A DNA stretch of 64,000 nucleotides from Takashimella koratensis (GCA_003116875.1 BCKT01000002.1:1736001-1800000), one strand, 5' to 3'. Positions 47,658-59,844 are shown, counted from the first letter of the stretch. The notes: generated by a model from the letters alone, not told the origin. A program made the numbers and translations.

Positions 47658-48423
47658 GGTGACGAGGGGGAGAGGGAAGAGGGGGGAGGGGGGATCGGAA
47701 CTAGGCCGATGAAAGTGACGACCTCGTGTTGAGGCTGCCTTTTGGGTACGGTAGAGGAGAGTGTAGAGGGGAGATGGTAGGAGGGAGAGAGATGGATGGT
47801 GGGTGGATGTCGGCGGTGGATGGCGCTGCGGTTGGGACGGGTTCCAGCATGACACGTTGAAACGTGACTGTGACTGGGGGAATTGAGCGACACGTCAGAA
47901 TTAAGGGAGGGAGGGAGGTGGATTAGGACCCGGTCGGGTATCACTGGTGATCGAGACTAAGGGCGAGGTGCCACACTGCCACGGTGTAGGGAAGAGTCCT
48001 CTTTTGATTTATCCGCATACTAATACTCTGTCAGGGACGTCATCGTCATCGCCCGGCCCCTGCCTCATCGACCGACGCACATCCTCTTCCACATTACAAT
48101 TCACCCTCCTCATCACCATCCATCCGTAGATCCCACTTATAATACACCCCCGCCCCCGCCTTCGCCTTCACCTTCACCTTTACCTTCACCGTCCCCTACC
48201 CTCGCCCTCGCCCCAGCCCATTCTCGCCCCTGCGACACCAAGGCGGAACCCCAATCAGGACCCCGCCCCCAGGATCGATCAATCAATCCAACTTGCCGGC
48301 TGAGACACAACTGGACCAAGGGCCTAAAACTACCTCATCGATTCAACCTCGATATATACAAAACCAAACCACAAATAACCCATCCTTCATTCGATATCTC
48401 TCTACCTTGTCATACCGCCCACG
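47658..48423. other. Divergent intergenic region
   Basis: Lies between STT3 and the gene starting at 48424. It contains a (CCTTCA) and (GCC) pyrimidine-rich patch at 48150-48220. No gene seen. Confidence 0.45.
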
Positions 48424-51400
48424 ATGGATGCGCTTCGACCTGGCCATGCGCATCGCAGCAGCAGCGATAGGCTGCTAAGCAACTACCTGTACGTTTTTCA
48501 CCGCTTCCCCGACACCTCCTGGTCCTATACTGATCCACCCCAGCGAATCTCAAAAACACCTCACGACCTCCCTCCTCACCCTTCTCTCCCACTCGCACTC
48601 CTCTACCTCTTCTCTCCTCGCGTACGTGACTTCCTCTCCCGGTGTCTCTGCACCTATCCGTCGGGCTGTTCGACACTCCGCCTTCGAGGGTCCTCTCTCC
48701 GCAGCACACGATGGCTCCCACGGTGGCTCGCAATCCGGCCTCGGTGACCTTGGTGCTCCCGGCTGGGCGGCGTACATCGGCAGCCTCGAACAATTCCGTA
48801 AAGACCTCAAACAGATCCACATGCTCGAGGAAGAGATCAGTCGAGTCAAGCGAGACCGCGAGATCCTCGTCACCCGATTGATCAAGACGACTAAAGCGAG
48901 GCCGACAAAGAACGATATCAAGGGGATCGCGACGTCGTACGCCAACGGAGCAGGAGGGAGGGACTCGGTCATGTCATCTCAGGCATCGACGTACTCGTAC
49001 AACTCGGACCAGTCAGGCGGTGCTTCGGGCAAAGAGAGCAAGCGCGCGGGAAAGCTCGCAGAGGCACAGGCAGAGCTTCTGGGTTGTGAGGAACATCTCC
49101 GTGGTCTCGAGGTGAGGATCGAGGAGGAGAGGAATAACGTCATGCATCGTGGGCTGGAGGAGAGGTTCCATGCAATGGAGGTGGTCGGGCAAATGTGGGC
49201 CGCTCAGGCAAGGAAAGGGATCGACGATTTGGAGCGCCTCGCAGCTGGTGGTGAGTGAAATCGAGTTGAAAAAGATCTCGAAAAAGCCGCTGACTTTCCC
49301 AGAATTACCGCCCAACGCTTACGAACTCGACTCGAATGGCTCTCTTGCGCCTTCGCAGTCCGCGTCGCAAGTAGGTTACGAAGACGGGACCGTCCCTTCT
49401 CCTAAACGGGGCAACTTTCCTCGCCATGCCCCGCTCGTTGCGGGCTCGATCACCGGCTCGATCGCAGAGGAAGACGAAGACGGGAGCTCGGGCGACGATA
49501 TCCCTCGCCACTTGGTGATGCATGAGAACCGGCCCGCGGGTTCCCACTCCCGCTCCGCAGCGGCTGGCGCGGTAGCTCCCAATGGTGTCGGGTCACGCAC
49601 CGCCCCGGCCAAGCCGTCCCCGCTTGGCGCGCAGCCCGTGAACCAGCGTCACTCCCGCTCCGTCTCGGCGTACGAGGCGGACTCGGACTCGGACGATGGA
49701 CCACCTCCGGTCGTGCGCCGGACGTCGGCGGGCCGCAGGGCGGCAAGCGATGTTGGCGCCATGGCGTCTCGGCCACCGAACGGCCGATCCCCGCTTACGC
49801 GAACGTTCTCCGCGCAAGGACCCACGCGGCGCGTCGGCGGCGGTTCCGACTCGGGCAGTATTCGCGGCAAGAAGAAGAAAGGCGGGTTTTCTCGCTTCCT
49901 CGCCAAGTTGTTCGGTGGTGGCAGCTCGAAGCGGTCCACTTCGGGACGTGATTCTCCGCCCTATGGTTCGGGCCAAGCCGGCGGCTGGCAGACCCGCACG
50001 GACGGGAACATCAAGCGCGCCTCGACGGTCCAGTCGCGCCGAGGCGGTGGTCGGGGCGGAGACGATTCCAGCAGCGAAGACGATATGGCCAATTTGGTCA
50101 GCGTGAGCAACAACCGCGACTCGACTTGGACCGTCCAGTCTGTGGGCTTGATCCCGAACCCCCCGGTCAAGCGGTCCGCGTCCGCAGCGGCGGGCTCAGT
50201 GAAGAAGACCACGAGGTCCGATCTGGGTTCTGGTATGAGGAGCAGTGGAAGTCAGAGTACGGTCACTGCCCGCGCGGTCTCGGCGCCCAGGGCTACGAGC
50301 CCCGCGATGTCAGGAACGAAAACACCGACACCTGGTGCGGTAGGGGCTAGCACAGTCTCTCGGTCAAACACGGTCCGGTCCACGGCGTCAGCAAGCACTG
50401 CGCGGTCCGGCGGGAAGACCAAAGCCGCCGGAGGTACTGGTGGGAAGAAGACGACCGCGGCAGGGTCGCGCGCTGCCGCCGTAGGGAGCCAGCAAGCTGC
50501 CGAGGGGCGTAACATCATGTCCCTCATTGACCAGCCTCCCCCCGTGATGCCTGAAGTCGCCAAAGCGCCGAAATCCACCGTCACCCCACAGATGGAGCTC
50601 GCCAAGGCCCCTGGATCCTCGATCGTTCCGAGCGCAAACACGACACTTGTCCTCCCTTCTCAACTAGCCGCGGGGCAGCTCGCCCCGTCCGACGAAGTCC
50701 ACCCACACCAGTCGATCTCTCGCTCCAACAGCCTGCGAACTTACAAAGCTGCCCCGACCCAGCCAGATTCGCCTGGTCAGCCTCAACGCGCCGTCTCTCC
50801 CCTTCCGCCATCCAAGAGCCTCTCGCCACCGCTCAAGTCTGCAATGCGATCGACGAGCCCAATCCCACCGCCGATCGATATCCCAACGAGCATGTACTCT
50901 GTCACCGCCCCCGGGCCCGTCGAGCTCCCGGTCGAGCCGACCCCTGCAGTCTCGGTCCCCGTCGCTCCCGTCTCCGCCGATGTCACCCGCGGCGCGTCGC
51001 TCGATATCACCCGACCGCCAAACTCGAAGAGGAACTCGTACCAGTCCATCGCGACAACGACGGGCGACGAAGCCAGCATCTACGAATCGGCGGTAGAGGA
51101 AGGAGGAGCAGGTGGTGGAGTGTACGGGTACGGACATGATGATGATGAGGATACATCGGATGAGGATACGCAAGTTCGCGGGTACAGCGTGGTGGAGAAT
51201 GACAGGATCGCGAAGAGGAATGAAATCGCGGCGGTGGCTGGAGAAGGAAGGGGAGGGGACGACGACGATGCCGCGTCGGATCACACGGCAACCGGTGAGG
51301 CACCACCCCTCTCGGCCTCGGGAGCAGGGGAGAAACTCCTTCCTCCGCCTCCTCTGACAGCGACGTTGTCCGACTCGGGCTCCAAGGTCTCTCGACGTAA

Positions 51401-51827
51401 GAGCGTCCGAATGAACGTTCCGGATTCTCCCAATGCCTCCGTTCACAATATCTCCCCGTCGCCTTCTGCACCGGCTCCAGCAATCACAACGCTCCATTCA
51501 GCAGCTGCGTACTCTGCTCCGAGTGGGAACACTACGGCTGGTGCTGAGATCGCAAGGGAGAACTCGCCTCCCCCCACGAGACCGACCGAGGCAAACTGGG
51601 ATACTCGGATCGGAAGGGTCCGAGAAGACTCGAGCGACGAGGAAGCGCCAAGGGATGAAGATTATGCGAGAGCTAGGAGAGGATTGTTGAGGAATTCGGG
51701 GAAATGGGAGTATGCAGATATCCCCGCCGGAGCAGCGGGCGCAGGAGCGGGCACAGGAACGGGGAAGAAGTTGAAAAAGGGGAGTAGTAAAGGAGGGAGC
51801 GTGAGGAGTAAATCGAGCAGGGCTTGA
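48424..51827 (+). CDS. Large coiled-coil and disordered protein, 1098 aa
   Basis: Exons 48424-48488, 48544-49250 and 49303-51827 join in frame (phases 2 and 1). I do not recognise it. The first 250 residues look like an alpha-helical, possibly BAR-like domain: SLEQFRKDLKQIHMLEEEIS, RVKRDREILVTRLIKTTKAR, KLAEAQAELLGCEEHLRGLE, VRIEEERNNVMHRGLEERFH, MEVVGQMWAAQARKGIDDLE. The rest is disordered and Ser/Pro/Ala/Gly-rich, with two short basic-hydrophobic stretches (GKKKKGGFSRFLAKLFGG; GKKLKKGSSKGGSVRS at the C-terminus) that could bind acidic lipids. A membrane-cortex role of eisosome type is possible, but that is inference only. The + and - shadow frames in the disordered part are long because of GC-biased codons. 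Confidence 0.62.
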
Positions 51828-52884
51828 ACGTGGGGAAGGATCTGATCAAGTGAGAAATAGGGATCGAATAAAGTGATGCGGAAATAGAGTCGTGAATGAG
51901 GAAATTCATGAAGGTGGTGGTGATAGGTGGTAGTCTTGTCTGAACAAAAATTGTGTTTTCCATAGCGTTTTCTCGAGTTCTGTCTTTCTACGTGTTCGAG
52001 AATACAGCCGTTTGCCTCGAGAGATATCATATAATGAGATGACAAGGATTGGTCAAGTGGAACTAGAGGATACATCCATTTGGATCCGGGTCGCACCGGT
52101 GGTGAAGGTTGGGTGGGGCGAAAGTAGGCCGGAGGGAGGGTGCCTGTGGAGTGTGTGTGTGTGCCTTGTGGTGGAATTGATCGCCGCCACAAAAAGTGCC
52201 ACACTGTCTGGGTGATGAAACGCGCACAAACCACCTCGGCTTCCAATCGGCTTATTGTTCGCTGAAACACATCGCGACTACTCTACTCTACTCTCCATGC
52301 GATCCATCTTACCCTCATCCCCGCCTTACATGGTCTTATTCACCCTCAAACACGGCAGTACCATACCCCAGGGCCGAGAGGAACTAGGGGCGAGGGGTGA
52401 GGGGTGGGGACGAGGACGATGACAGGGGTAGTGACCGTTTGGGTCAAGGTCGAGGGCGGTTTTTGTCCGTTGAGACGTGGGAGGGGAAAGACGAACCGTT
52501 TTGATTCCCACTGATTACTCGTGCCCATCTATCCTCACCTTACTCACTGACTCTCCCTCATCATCTTCATCGTCATCAACTACTCACTCGTCTTGACCAT
52601 TCTCATCGTCGTCCTCATCGTCGTCTACTCTATTCTGACTGTGGTCATCCTCCCTAGCTCCCAAATTCACCGACAGGCGTCCGTCTCGTTGATAGATAGA
52701 TTCTACATCTCTCCATCTCATCTCGAAATCAACAGCCATATCTCATTCTATTCCCTCTCCCAACCTCCATCCTCACCTCGACTCAGCTCCTTCACACCTC
52801 CGATCTCCCTGTTTCCCAGTTCTGACTTCCCAACTTCCCACTCTGACCTCTCGCTCAACCTCTTGCACCTACAATTCGATCACG
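51828..52884. other. Intergenic region, about 1 kb
   Basis: No gene is supported. The last 350 nt are pyrimidine-rich with CATC and GTCGTC repeats, and probably form the 5' UTR and promoter of the gene at 52885. Confidence 0.45.
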
Positions 52885-55771
52885 ATGGCACCCGAAGGCC
52901 CTACGCGTTTCCGTACTCGATTCTCCCTCCTCTCTCTCCTTCCTTCTCGCCACCCACCGCTCATCGTCTCTCACCCGATCCCCGTCCCCCCTCTTCCCTC
53001 ACTCTCATCCATGTCCTCCTTCCCGTGCCTCTCGCCTCCTCCGGGGGTCGGAGCACTCCGGACCGCCTCTCACCACGCGACCATCTCCCTCTCTTCCCCT
53101 GTCGAATCGTACGCTGCCGAGCCCTTCTCAGCTATGGACTCATGTTACCCGCCCACTCCCAGTCCTTATCCTCGCGTATCCTCCAACCCCACGGCCGGCA
53201 AAAAGAAACGAGCGCCGCCTCCCCCTCCGCTTGATCTGAGTAGGGCAGTCGACGCCTTCCCACGACCTGCAGTCGAAGTCGTTCGTGACCCTCTTCCCCA
53301 ACCCAAACCCGTGCCCAAACCCACCCTCGACCCACTCTCCAGTCCCCCTATCCTCGCCCCTCTTCCTCCCCTTCCCTCCTTACCTCCCATCCCCACCTCA
53401 CCTCAAACCAAACCTTCCACCCGCTCCAACCGATGGTCCAAGCCTTCCAAGCCTAAGCGTAAGAAAGACTTTCTCGACCCTTTAGATATCGTCGAGATCG
53501 AGCCGGGTCACAGGTACCCTTCGTGGAAAGCTTCGAGGCGACCTCCTCCTCCTCTCGACCTGAAACCGGGCGACCTCTTACCTCCCGGCGCTGTCGATTC
53601 TTGGGGCCCGGGTGGTCTGAACCCCGAAGCCGACGAATCGGTGCTCCACAATGTCCTCCTCACGCCGACATATCTCCGCCCATCTCCTTCCATCCCCGAC
53701 TCGCCTACACCTTCGTCTCGAGCTGATAGGGGTCGTAAGCGCCAAGGTGCTCGGTACACCCTCGACAGAGCCGTCTCCATCATCGGTCGCCGCGCGTCTA
53801 CTTTCCTCGGTGGAACCGCCGCCTCCCGCGAGGAAGGAAGGAGAGACGAGAGTATCGTCGGTGATGCAGTCCGCGGGATAAGGGAGAGGGAACAACGTGA
53901 GATGGAGCGATTCCGACAACGTGAAGCCGGCGGGTCAGCGGATAGACTGTATCTTGCTCCAAGCGGGAGCGCAGGAAGTGAAGGAAGAGGATGGCATAGG
54001 TCAAGTCCCGGGTTGAATAGGCGGTCGCCAGGCTGGGTGGGCGAGAGGGAACGGGAGGTAGGAATGGGTGGGAGTGGAATGGGGAGGGGAGGGGGGAAAG
54101 ATAAGCACAGAGAAGGAGAGAAGGAGGTGTCGTGGCGTGAACGCAAAAGGGAAGAGGACAAGGCCAAACGAAAGCAGAGGATCTGGAAAGTGAGTCAGTT
54201 GTGGCCATCACGGAAACAGTCTCAGCTGACATCAGCAGTACGCGATCATCATCGCCATCTTGTGTCTGGCGGCATTGACCATTGGTCTCTGCACATCTCT
54301 CCTCACTCGATCCTCCTCCACCTCGACCACCGCCACTTCTTCAAATTCCAACGCATCATCTACCGGCTCCCCTTCCTCCTCAGCCTCCCCCTCAGCTTCT
54401 TCCTCCTCATCCACAACCTCTCAATCCCTAACCACCTGTCTCTCCCAATTCACTTCCTCCTCATCCAACCCTTCCTCATACCCATGCGGAACCTGCGTCC
54501 CTCTCCTCTCTTCAACAATTAACGACTTTTCCACCTCACTCGTTAATGGAAACTCTACGGGTGTCGGGGCCGCTCTCCAGTTTTGTGCGCTTATGGATCT
54601 CCTTTCGGGGACACAGGATAAGAGCGGACTAGGAAGTGGATGGGGGAATAATACGAGTCCGTGTGAGGGTTGGACAGGGGTCAGCTGTGATGAGAGAGGT
54701 AGAGTCACGTCCTTGTGAGTCGGGTCAGCTTTGCGATGTTTTGGCAAATGGAGCAAACTGATATCGTGACAGGCAGCTCAAGTATCCGTCGGTTCCGACA
54801 ACACTACCCACGACGCTATCCAATATCATCTCCCTCCAGACCCTCAAGATCATGGGCAACTCTTCGATACCCAGTACGTCTCCCGCACCTCCTCTGTTCA
54901 ATCCCAGGCTCACCCAGAATTCAGCTGGAACATTCCCATCCTACGTCCTCCCTTTGGTCAACTTGACCACTCTCGACCTCGAATACACCGCCCTCACAGG
55001 ATCCGTCGCAAGCGCTACTTGGTCAGCTGCTCTTTCCCTCCAGACACTGTTCCTCATCAGCAATGCGGGTCTGGGTAAAACGGTCCCCAACCTTGCAGCT
55101 AATGGGAAACTTGTCACGCTGTGAGTGTGCTCACTGATCAGGTACAAATGCTTCAACGCAGAAAACGAAGAAAAGACAGCAGCTGATATACATTGTCAGA
55201 GCTATCACGAGTCAAGGTTTGACCAACGCGAGCACGGGTACCCTCCCCCAATCTTTGACATACTTGTAGGTGAAAGATCTTTTGTCCTGTGACCTGTGAC
55301 CTGTGACCTGTGACCTGTGACCTGTGACCTGTGACCTGTGACCTGTGACCTGTGACCTGTGACCTGGACTAACCAATTTTCAGGGACTTTTCATCCAACT
55401 CACTTTTGGGCCAAGTCCCATCCTTCTCCCAACTCACCTCCCTCCAAACCCTATACCTCGAATCCAACTCATACACCTCGGTTCCGTTATCACTTCCTGC
55501 TTCACTCTCTACTCTCAGCTTGATCGGGAACACACAGTTGGCCGGGTCGATGCCTCAGGCTGTGTGCTCGAGTACGACGTTGACTAGCTGCGATTTGAGA
55601 AATACCGAGCTCAAGGGGTCAAGTACGACGTCAAGCTCGAGTACAAGTGCCAGTGCGAGTGGGAGTTTGAGCGCTAGTGGGGGGGTCAGTGGAAGCGCGA
55701 CTTCCAGTTCGACTAGTGCCGCTGCGAGTAGCACCGCGGCGAGTGTTTGTGGGTCGTGTAGATTTGTGTAA
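52885..55771 (+). CDS. Single-pass membrane protein with leucine-rich repeats
   Basis: Exon 1 is 52885-54189 and exon 2 starts at 54239. Further exons join in phase 2 or 1 near 54716/54775, 54881/54919, 55121/55199 and 55265/55384, ending at 55771. The N-terminal 435 residues are Pro/Ser/Arg-rich and strongly basic before the membrane (RKREEDKAKRKQRIWK). One TM follows (YAIIIAILCLAALTIGLCTS). A Ser/Thr-rich stalk leads to a plant-type LRR cap with paired Cys (NNTSPCEGWTGVSCDERGRV). LRRs follow: LQTLKIMGNSSIP, LVNLTTLDLEYTALTGSV, LSLQTLFLISNAGLGK, LTSLQTLYLESNSYTSVP, LSTLSLIGNTQLAGSMP. The C-terminal tail is Ser/Ala-rich with three Cys. Basic residues before the TM imply a cytosolic N-terminus and extracellular LRRs (type II). 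Ligand unknown. Confidence 0.75.
55286..55364 (+). repeat. (CCTGTGA)11 heptanucleotide array in an intron
   Basis: Eleven exact copies of CCTGTGA plus a partial unit, inside the last intron of the LRR gene, which starts GTAGGTGAAAG and ends TTTTCAG. Confidence 0.95.
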
Positions 55772-55989
55772 TATTGTACTGGGTGATGTGTATCAAAGCA
55801 GCGAGATTTGAGTCCGCGTCAGCGTTTCCGATCAAGAACATATACATGGGGGCTGCGGAGATCGAAACACAAGGCGAAGGAATCAGACCAAAACCCACTC
55901 GTTGCCAAGGCTAGTCTTTCGGTCATGGTCTTCTCCTGAGTGAGACCCCTCCACTTACTCAGATCTCTACGTGCGACTCGGGAAGCTTG

Positions 55990-56415
55990 TTACCAGTCCC
56001 ACGTCTTCTTCATGGTCACGTTGACCGTCGAGTCGATACGAAGCAGTTTGATTGAGTCCTTGATTTGGTCGTTGTGGAGTCCCTTGATATGCTCGGACAA
56101 GATTTCGGTCATCTTCGAAGCTTGGGAAAAGACCTCGGTCGGATCGAAAATCGTGATTGGGTCCCCGGACCACTCTCCAAACAACCCGCTCTCGACAATC
56201 ATATCCTCGAGCTGGACCAGTTGCTCCCATCCCTCGTCCGAGCTGACCACCGTTTCATGGAGTTGACAGAGTTTAAGGGTATCCAGAAAAGCCGCATAAT
56301 GATCATCACACGCGAGGGAGTCGAGTTGTGCTTTCCCGGTCTCCAGTAAGATTCCCGGGTCTGATGCCGACTCCAAGGCTGTACCCAGAGCAAAAAGGTC
56401 AAAGGTTGTAGACAT
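55990..56415 (-). pseudogene. Truncated paralogue with premature TAA
   Basis: A 141-codon frame (MSTTFDLFALGTALES...) ends MKKTWDW then TAA at 55992-55990. Directly after the stop the same frame reads QASRVARRD. The neighbour at 57013-57777 reads IKTWDWYQASRVACRN at the equivalent place, with TAC (Tyr) where this copy has TAA. The two also share acidic helical regions upstream. The change C to A also makes a GTAACA sequence that could serve as a weak donor, so a short spliced form cannot be excluded. An 18-nt G run lies 23 nt upstream of the start. Confidence 0.6.
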
Positions 56416-57012
56416 GTTTACGGAGGTGACTAGCTATGGGGGGGGGGGGGGGGGGTAGCTCGTAATCTAGGCTTATTTACATATACCAAAGACAGATTCA
56501 GCTGTCAAAGTGAGGTTTGGCAGAACAAAGGAGAGCGGATAACCCCAGATGACCGAGATCGTTATCCGGGACACACCCTTTGTACAGACTTGCGCTGGCG
56601 CGACTTGGTTCTTCTATTGTTGTTCTCGACACGCACGTTGTCGCCGTCGTCAAGGATTTTGCCACGATAAGCGAGATTGTCGAAACGCGTTTGGACGTGT
56701 GCATACCGTTCATGATATCCAGAGTCCACAGAATAGAATGGAGTGTGCACGTCCATCACCATAGTTGGTGAGGAGAAGAATTGCACAAACGACGACACGA
56801 AGAGCTCTTCTTGTGGCAGAGGGAGGATAACGAGATGGGAGTGGACCCATTGCAATAACACTGCATCCCAAAAGTAAAACTGATACGAGGAAGTACTGTA
56901 CTGTTGCCTCGGAAGCCATGGAATAGCCGTTTCATGAGGACTGATACACAACCTCATTTCTCCTACTCCTCTGCCTCCTCAATAGCAAAATGGTTTACGA
57001 TTCACTCAGTTA
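56416..57012. other. Intergenic, one doubtful signal-peptide frame
   Basis: A minus-strand frame at 56919-56710 starts MASEATVQYFLVSVLLLGCS and looks like a signal peptide, then has a second hydrophobic stretch. With no partner exon and only 69 codons I do not call it a gene. Confidence 0.35.
56438..56455 (+). repeat. Poly-G run, 18 nt
   Basis: Uninterrupted G tract just 5' of the truncated paralogue on the minus strand, where it reads as poly-C. Confidence 0.9.
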
Positions 57013-57777
57013 TTAGCTTGTAAGCGGGTTGGGATTGCTTTCCTCGACTATGTTCTTCAACCAATCAAGACTAAGCTGCGTCAACAACGGACCAGGGGAG
57101 TTTTCCTGGACCTGTGTCAAAAGCATTTGATGAGAGTTGACGATTGATTGGACCGACTGGAAGATGTAACTGGCTTCAAATGGGGAGATCTCGTCCTTCT
57201 TCGCCTTTGTATACCATTCTACCAAGTTTTTCCCAAGGGTTTCGGTGTTGATGATGTACTTGCAGAACGCTTGATCGAATTCTGTGAAAGCTGTGTTCTC
57301 ATTGGCGGGCGCGGGCAAGTTGGTGGCATTTCGACAAGCAACACGTGAAGCTTGGTACCAGTCCCACGTCTTGATTACGGTACTAATTGCTTTCTCCGAG
57401 TCTCCAATCGATGGCAATCCCTCGGTGATATGGCTGCTTAGCCTCAAGGTCGCCTCGGATGCGATCCTGAGGCTCTTGGTTGCGTCCGCGATAGAACAGA
57501 CCGGGCTAGGTAGCTGAGAAAGAGTAGTATTTACTTCGCCGTCCTTGTCCTTTTCTTTACCGAGCAAGGCAAAGTCCGCTGTCCCATCTTGAATGGTAGA
57601 CAGTTGTTCGAAAAGCTCGCACCGTTTGATCACGGTATAAACTATGGATCGGTGGCGACCTCCATTGAGAATTTCATTGAACAGCTGGTCGTGAGCTGCT
57701 GCCATTTCAATGAGGCGATGAGCACTCAGGTCGGAGAAGGCAGTCGCCCTTCCAGCTCTCTGTGAGGGGTTGGGCAT
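57013..57777 (-). CDS. Hypothetical protein, 254 aa
   Basis: A single-exon frame (MPNPSQRAGRATAFSDL... ending NPNPLTS) with no family I recognise. It appears all-helical (LIEMAAAHDQLFNEILNGG, SIVYTVIKRCELFEQLSTI, ASEATLRLSSHITEGLP, TFGK-like ETLGKNLVEWYTKAKKDE, ASYIFQSVQSIVNSHQMLL). The motif KTWDWYQASRVA is shared with the truncated neighbour at 55990-56415, 600 nt downstream on the same strand. The two are probably tandem duplicates, this one intact. No signal peptide or TM. Confidence 0.6.
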   Translation of the reverse strand: MPNPSQRAGRATAFSDLSAHRLIEMAAAHDQLFNEILNGGRHRSIVYTVIKRCELFEQLSTIQDGTADFALLGKEKDKDGEVNTTLSQLPSPVCSIADATKSLRIASEATLRLSSHITEGLPSIGDSEKAISTVIKTWDWYQASRVACRNATNLPAPANENTAFTEFDQAFCKYIINTETLGKNLVEWYTKAKKDEISPFEASYIFQSVQSIVNSHQMLLTQVQENSPGPLLTQLSLDWLKNIVEESNPNPLTS

Positions 57778-58285
57778 TGTAGCTTCAGGTTAAGGGTGTA
57801 AAGGGTGTCTGACATGAGTGCTATAAGTTTGATACAGATGATGTTTTGCTGTCGCAGAAAGGGCACAGAAAGCAGATGGGCAAGACGATTGCGTGAAGTG
57901 GAGACGAGGACGGGCCGCGACTGCACTTATATGCGCGGCCGGGAGACAACGTCGGCTTTCTAGGGAGGGTCTCGCCGCTGTGACGTTCATAGTCAGCTCA
58001 TTCGAAGGCTGGTTGGAAGGAGTGAACACTGCGTGAGCGGTATCTCACGGCTAACTGGTCGGACGAGTGAGGATTGGGGATTGGGACTTGAGTGTCGAGA
58101 GTCGGAGGTGGTGCTGGGGGCCGGTAGCCGCCACAAGGGAAGGTGGGTGCCAATTTCCACACGTCCACCGCATTTCCATTTCTCTCCCTTTCACCCGGCC
58201 ACAACCTCTCTTCAACTCCTGATCGTCATCCATCCACCGCTGCATACTCAACAACTCAACCCCGGTCACATCCTCATCCCGCTCA
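57778..58285. other. Divergent intergenic region
   Basis: About 500 nt between the unknown minus-strand gene and prefoldin subunit 3. Nothing specific seen. Confidence 0.4.
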
Positions 58286-59566
58286 ATGGAAGTCAACCCG
58301 CGAGGTATCCCCAAAGCCCCGTTCGTGGTGAGTCTCTTTTCTCCTCCACGTCCCACGGAGCTTCTGAAACCTACTACGCGCTGCACCTCCGCGACGTCGA
58401 AGGCGCCTGATCACACCTTTCTGCCCCCTCCACCCCACCCTACCTCGGCCGATACCTACCTCATCGTCCACTCGGCTTTCTCCCCGCTGCTTGAACGTCG
58501 GAGGAGCTTGCTAACCGCTGTTGTCCGTTTCCTTGGGGCTAGGCAAATGTGGAGGAGTATGTTGGTGGAAAGGAAGGGTCGGCGGAGGATGTGATCAAAG
58601 CGTTCCAAGAGACATCAGCGTGAGTCCTACGTCCTTCTCTCACGCACCGGCGGCTGTTTTGGCTGCTTGCTGTAGTTTTGGCCTTCCTCTCATCCCGGTA
58701 TTGGGTGGGGAACGTGGATGACGCCTGCTGACGGGGCGCAGAAAATACCGATACATGGAGGTCAACCTGCAACAACGCCGGAAAGCACTCCTCACCAAGA
58801 TTCCCGACATTGAGCAGACACTCTCGGTAGTCCGGTTCCTCCAGTCGCGGCGGGACGGTGGAGACGACGACGATGACGACCTCGAGGACGACCTGGATGA
58901 AGAGGGCGACGGAGGGGAGGGCAAGGAGAAAAAGTTGAAGAGTTTGTTTGAGCTCAACGACACGCTGTATGCCGAGGCCCAGATTGAGGAGGATGGGACC
59001 GTAGGACTTTGGCTTGGGGTGAGTCCGGAGTCAAGACTTGACCTACGTGGAAGTCCAGAGACGGTGGTCGTCGTTGGATGAAACTGACACAGGGTGACCA
59101 TATAGGCCAACACGATGCTCATGTACCCGCTCGACGAGGCTGCGTCTTTCCTCGGCGGCAAGCTGTCATCGGCACAAACATCACTCACCGAGGTCGTCGA
59201 GGACCTCGAATGGATAAGGGAGCAGGTGACCGTGATGGAAGTCAACTTTGCACGGGTGCACAACGTGAGTTGGGCCTAAGAGCAGGGGAGACGAAGAGTC
59301 GGCAGAGTTCGCTGGGGCATGGCGGGTGGGAATCTTTTTGATGCCATGCGGTGGGATAGGATTGGAGCTGACGTTTGGGGTCTCTGTCGTTGTACACACT
59401 GGCTTATTCGATGCAGTGGGACGTAAAGCGGTAAGTCGTAGCTGGCCAGTCAGCAGTCCGGTTTGTGAGCTGACGACAAACGTGCAGACGACGAGAACAG
59501 AAAGAAGCTTCGGGACTCATCGAGTCGGCACGCGATAAGGAGGAGAAGGAGGAGAGGGACGACTGA
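58286..59566 (+). CDS. PAC10: Prefoldin subunit 3
   Basis: Exons 58286-58327, 58543-58619, 58742-59018, 59106-59264, 59417-59430 and 59488-59566 give 215 aa. The sequence MEVNPRGIPKAPFVANVEEY, KYRYMEVNLQQRRKALLTKI PDIEQTL, LFELNDTLYAEAQIEEDG, then GLWLGANTMLMYPLDEAASF and LEWIREQVTVMEVNFARVHNWDV is typical of alpha-class prefoldin subunit 3 (VBP1/Pac10/Gim2). The two long coiled-coil helices flank the beta-hairpin region. An acidic insert (DGGDDDDDDLEDDLDEEGD) sits near residue 75. The hexameric prefoldin hands unfolded actin and tubulin to the TRiC chaperonin in the cytosol. A 14-nt exon 5 is needed for the WDVKR junction. Confidence 0.9.
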
Positions 59567-59844
59567 GCTGAGAGATGGGGAGCGGAGCTCTAGCATTGAG
59601 ATTGGAGGCTGCGTGGATGAATGCTATGGTGAGGAGGGAGGTAGAAGGAGAGAAGGAACCTTGAAGTAAGCACGATCCGCTGTCACTTGCACTATATACA
59701 TCCCTTCCCACTGCATCGCATGTGACTAGTCGACCCCATCGATCCTTGCCGTTTGTGTTCACCCTCCGCCCACACCCGTCAACCTGGCCGCATACTCCAT
59801 CCCCGCTATGTGCGAAGCGGTCTCTCTATCTTGGGACCGATGCT

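Noticed and set aside
52593..53234. 213-codon plus-strand frame overlapping the LRR gene start
   Set aside because: Pyrimidine-rich leader with no domains; the frame from 52885 continues into the TM and LRR exons.
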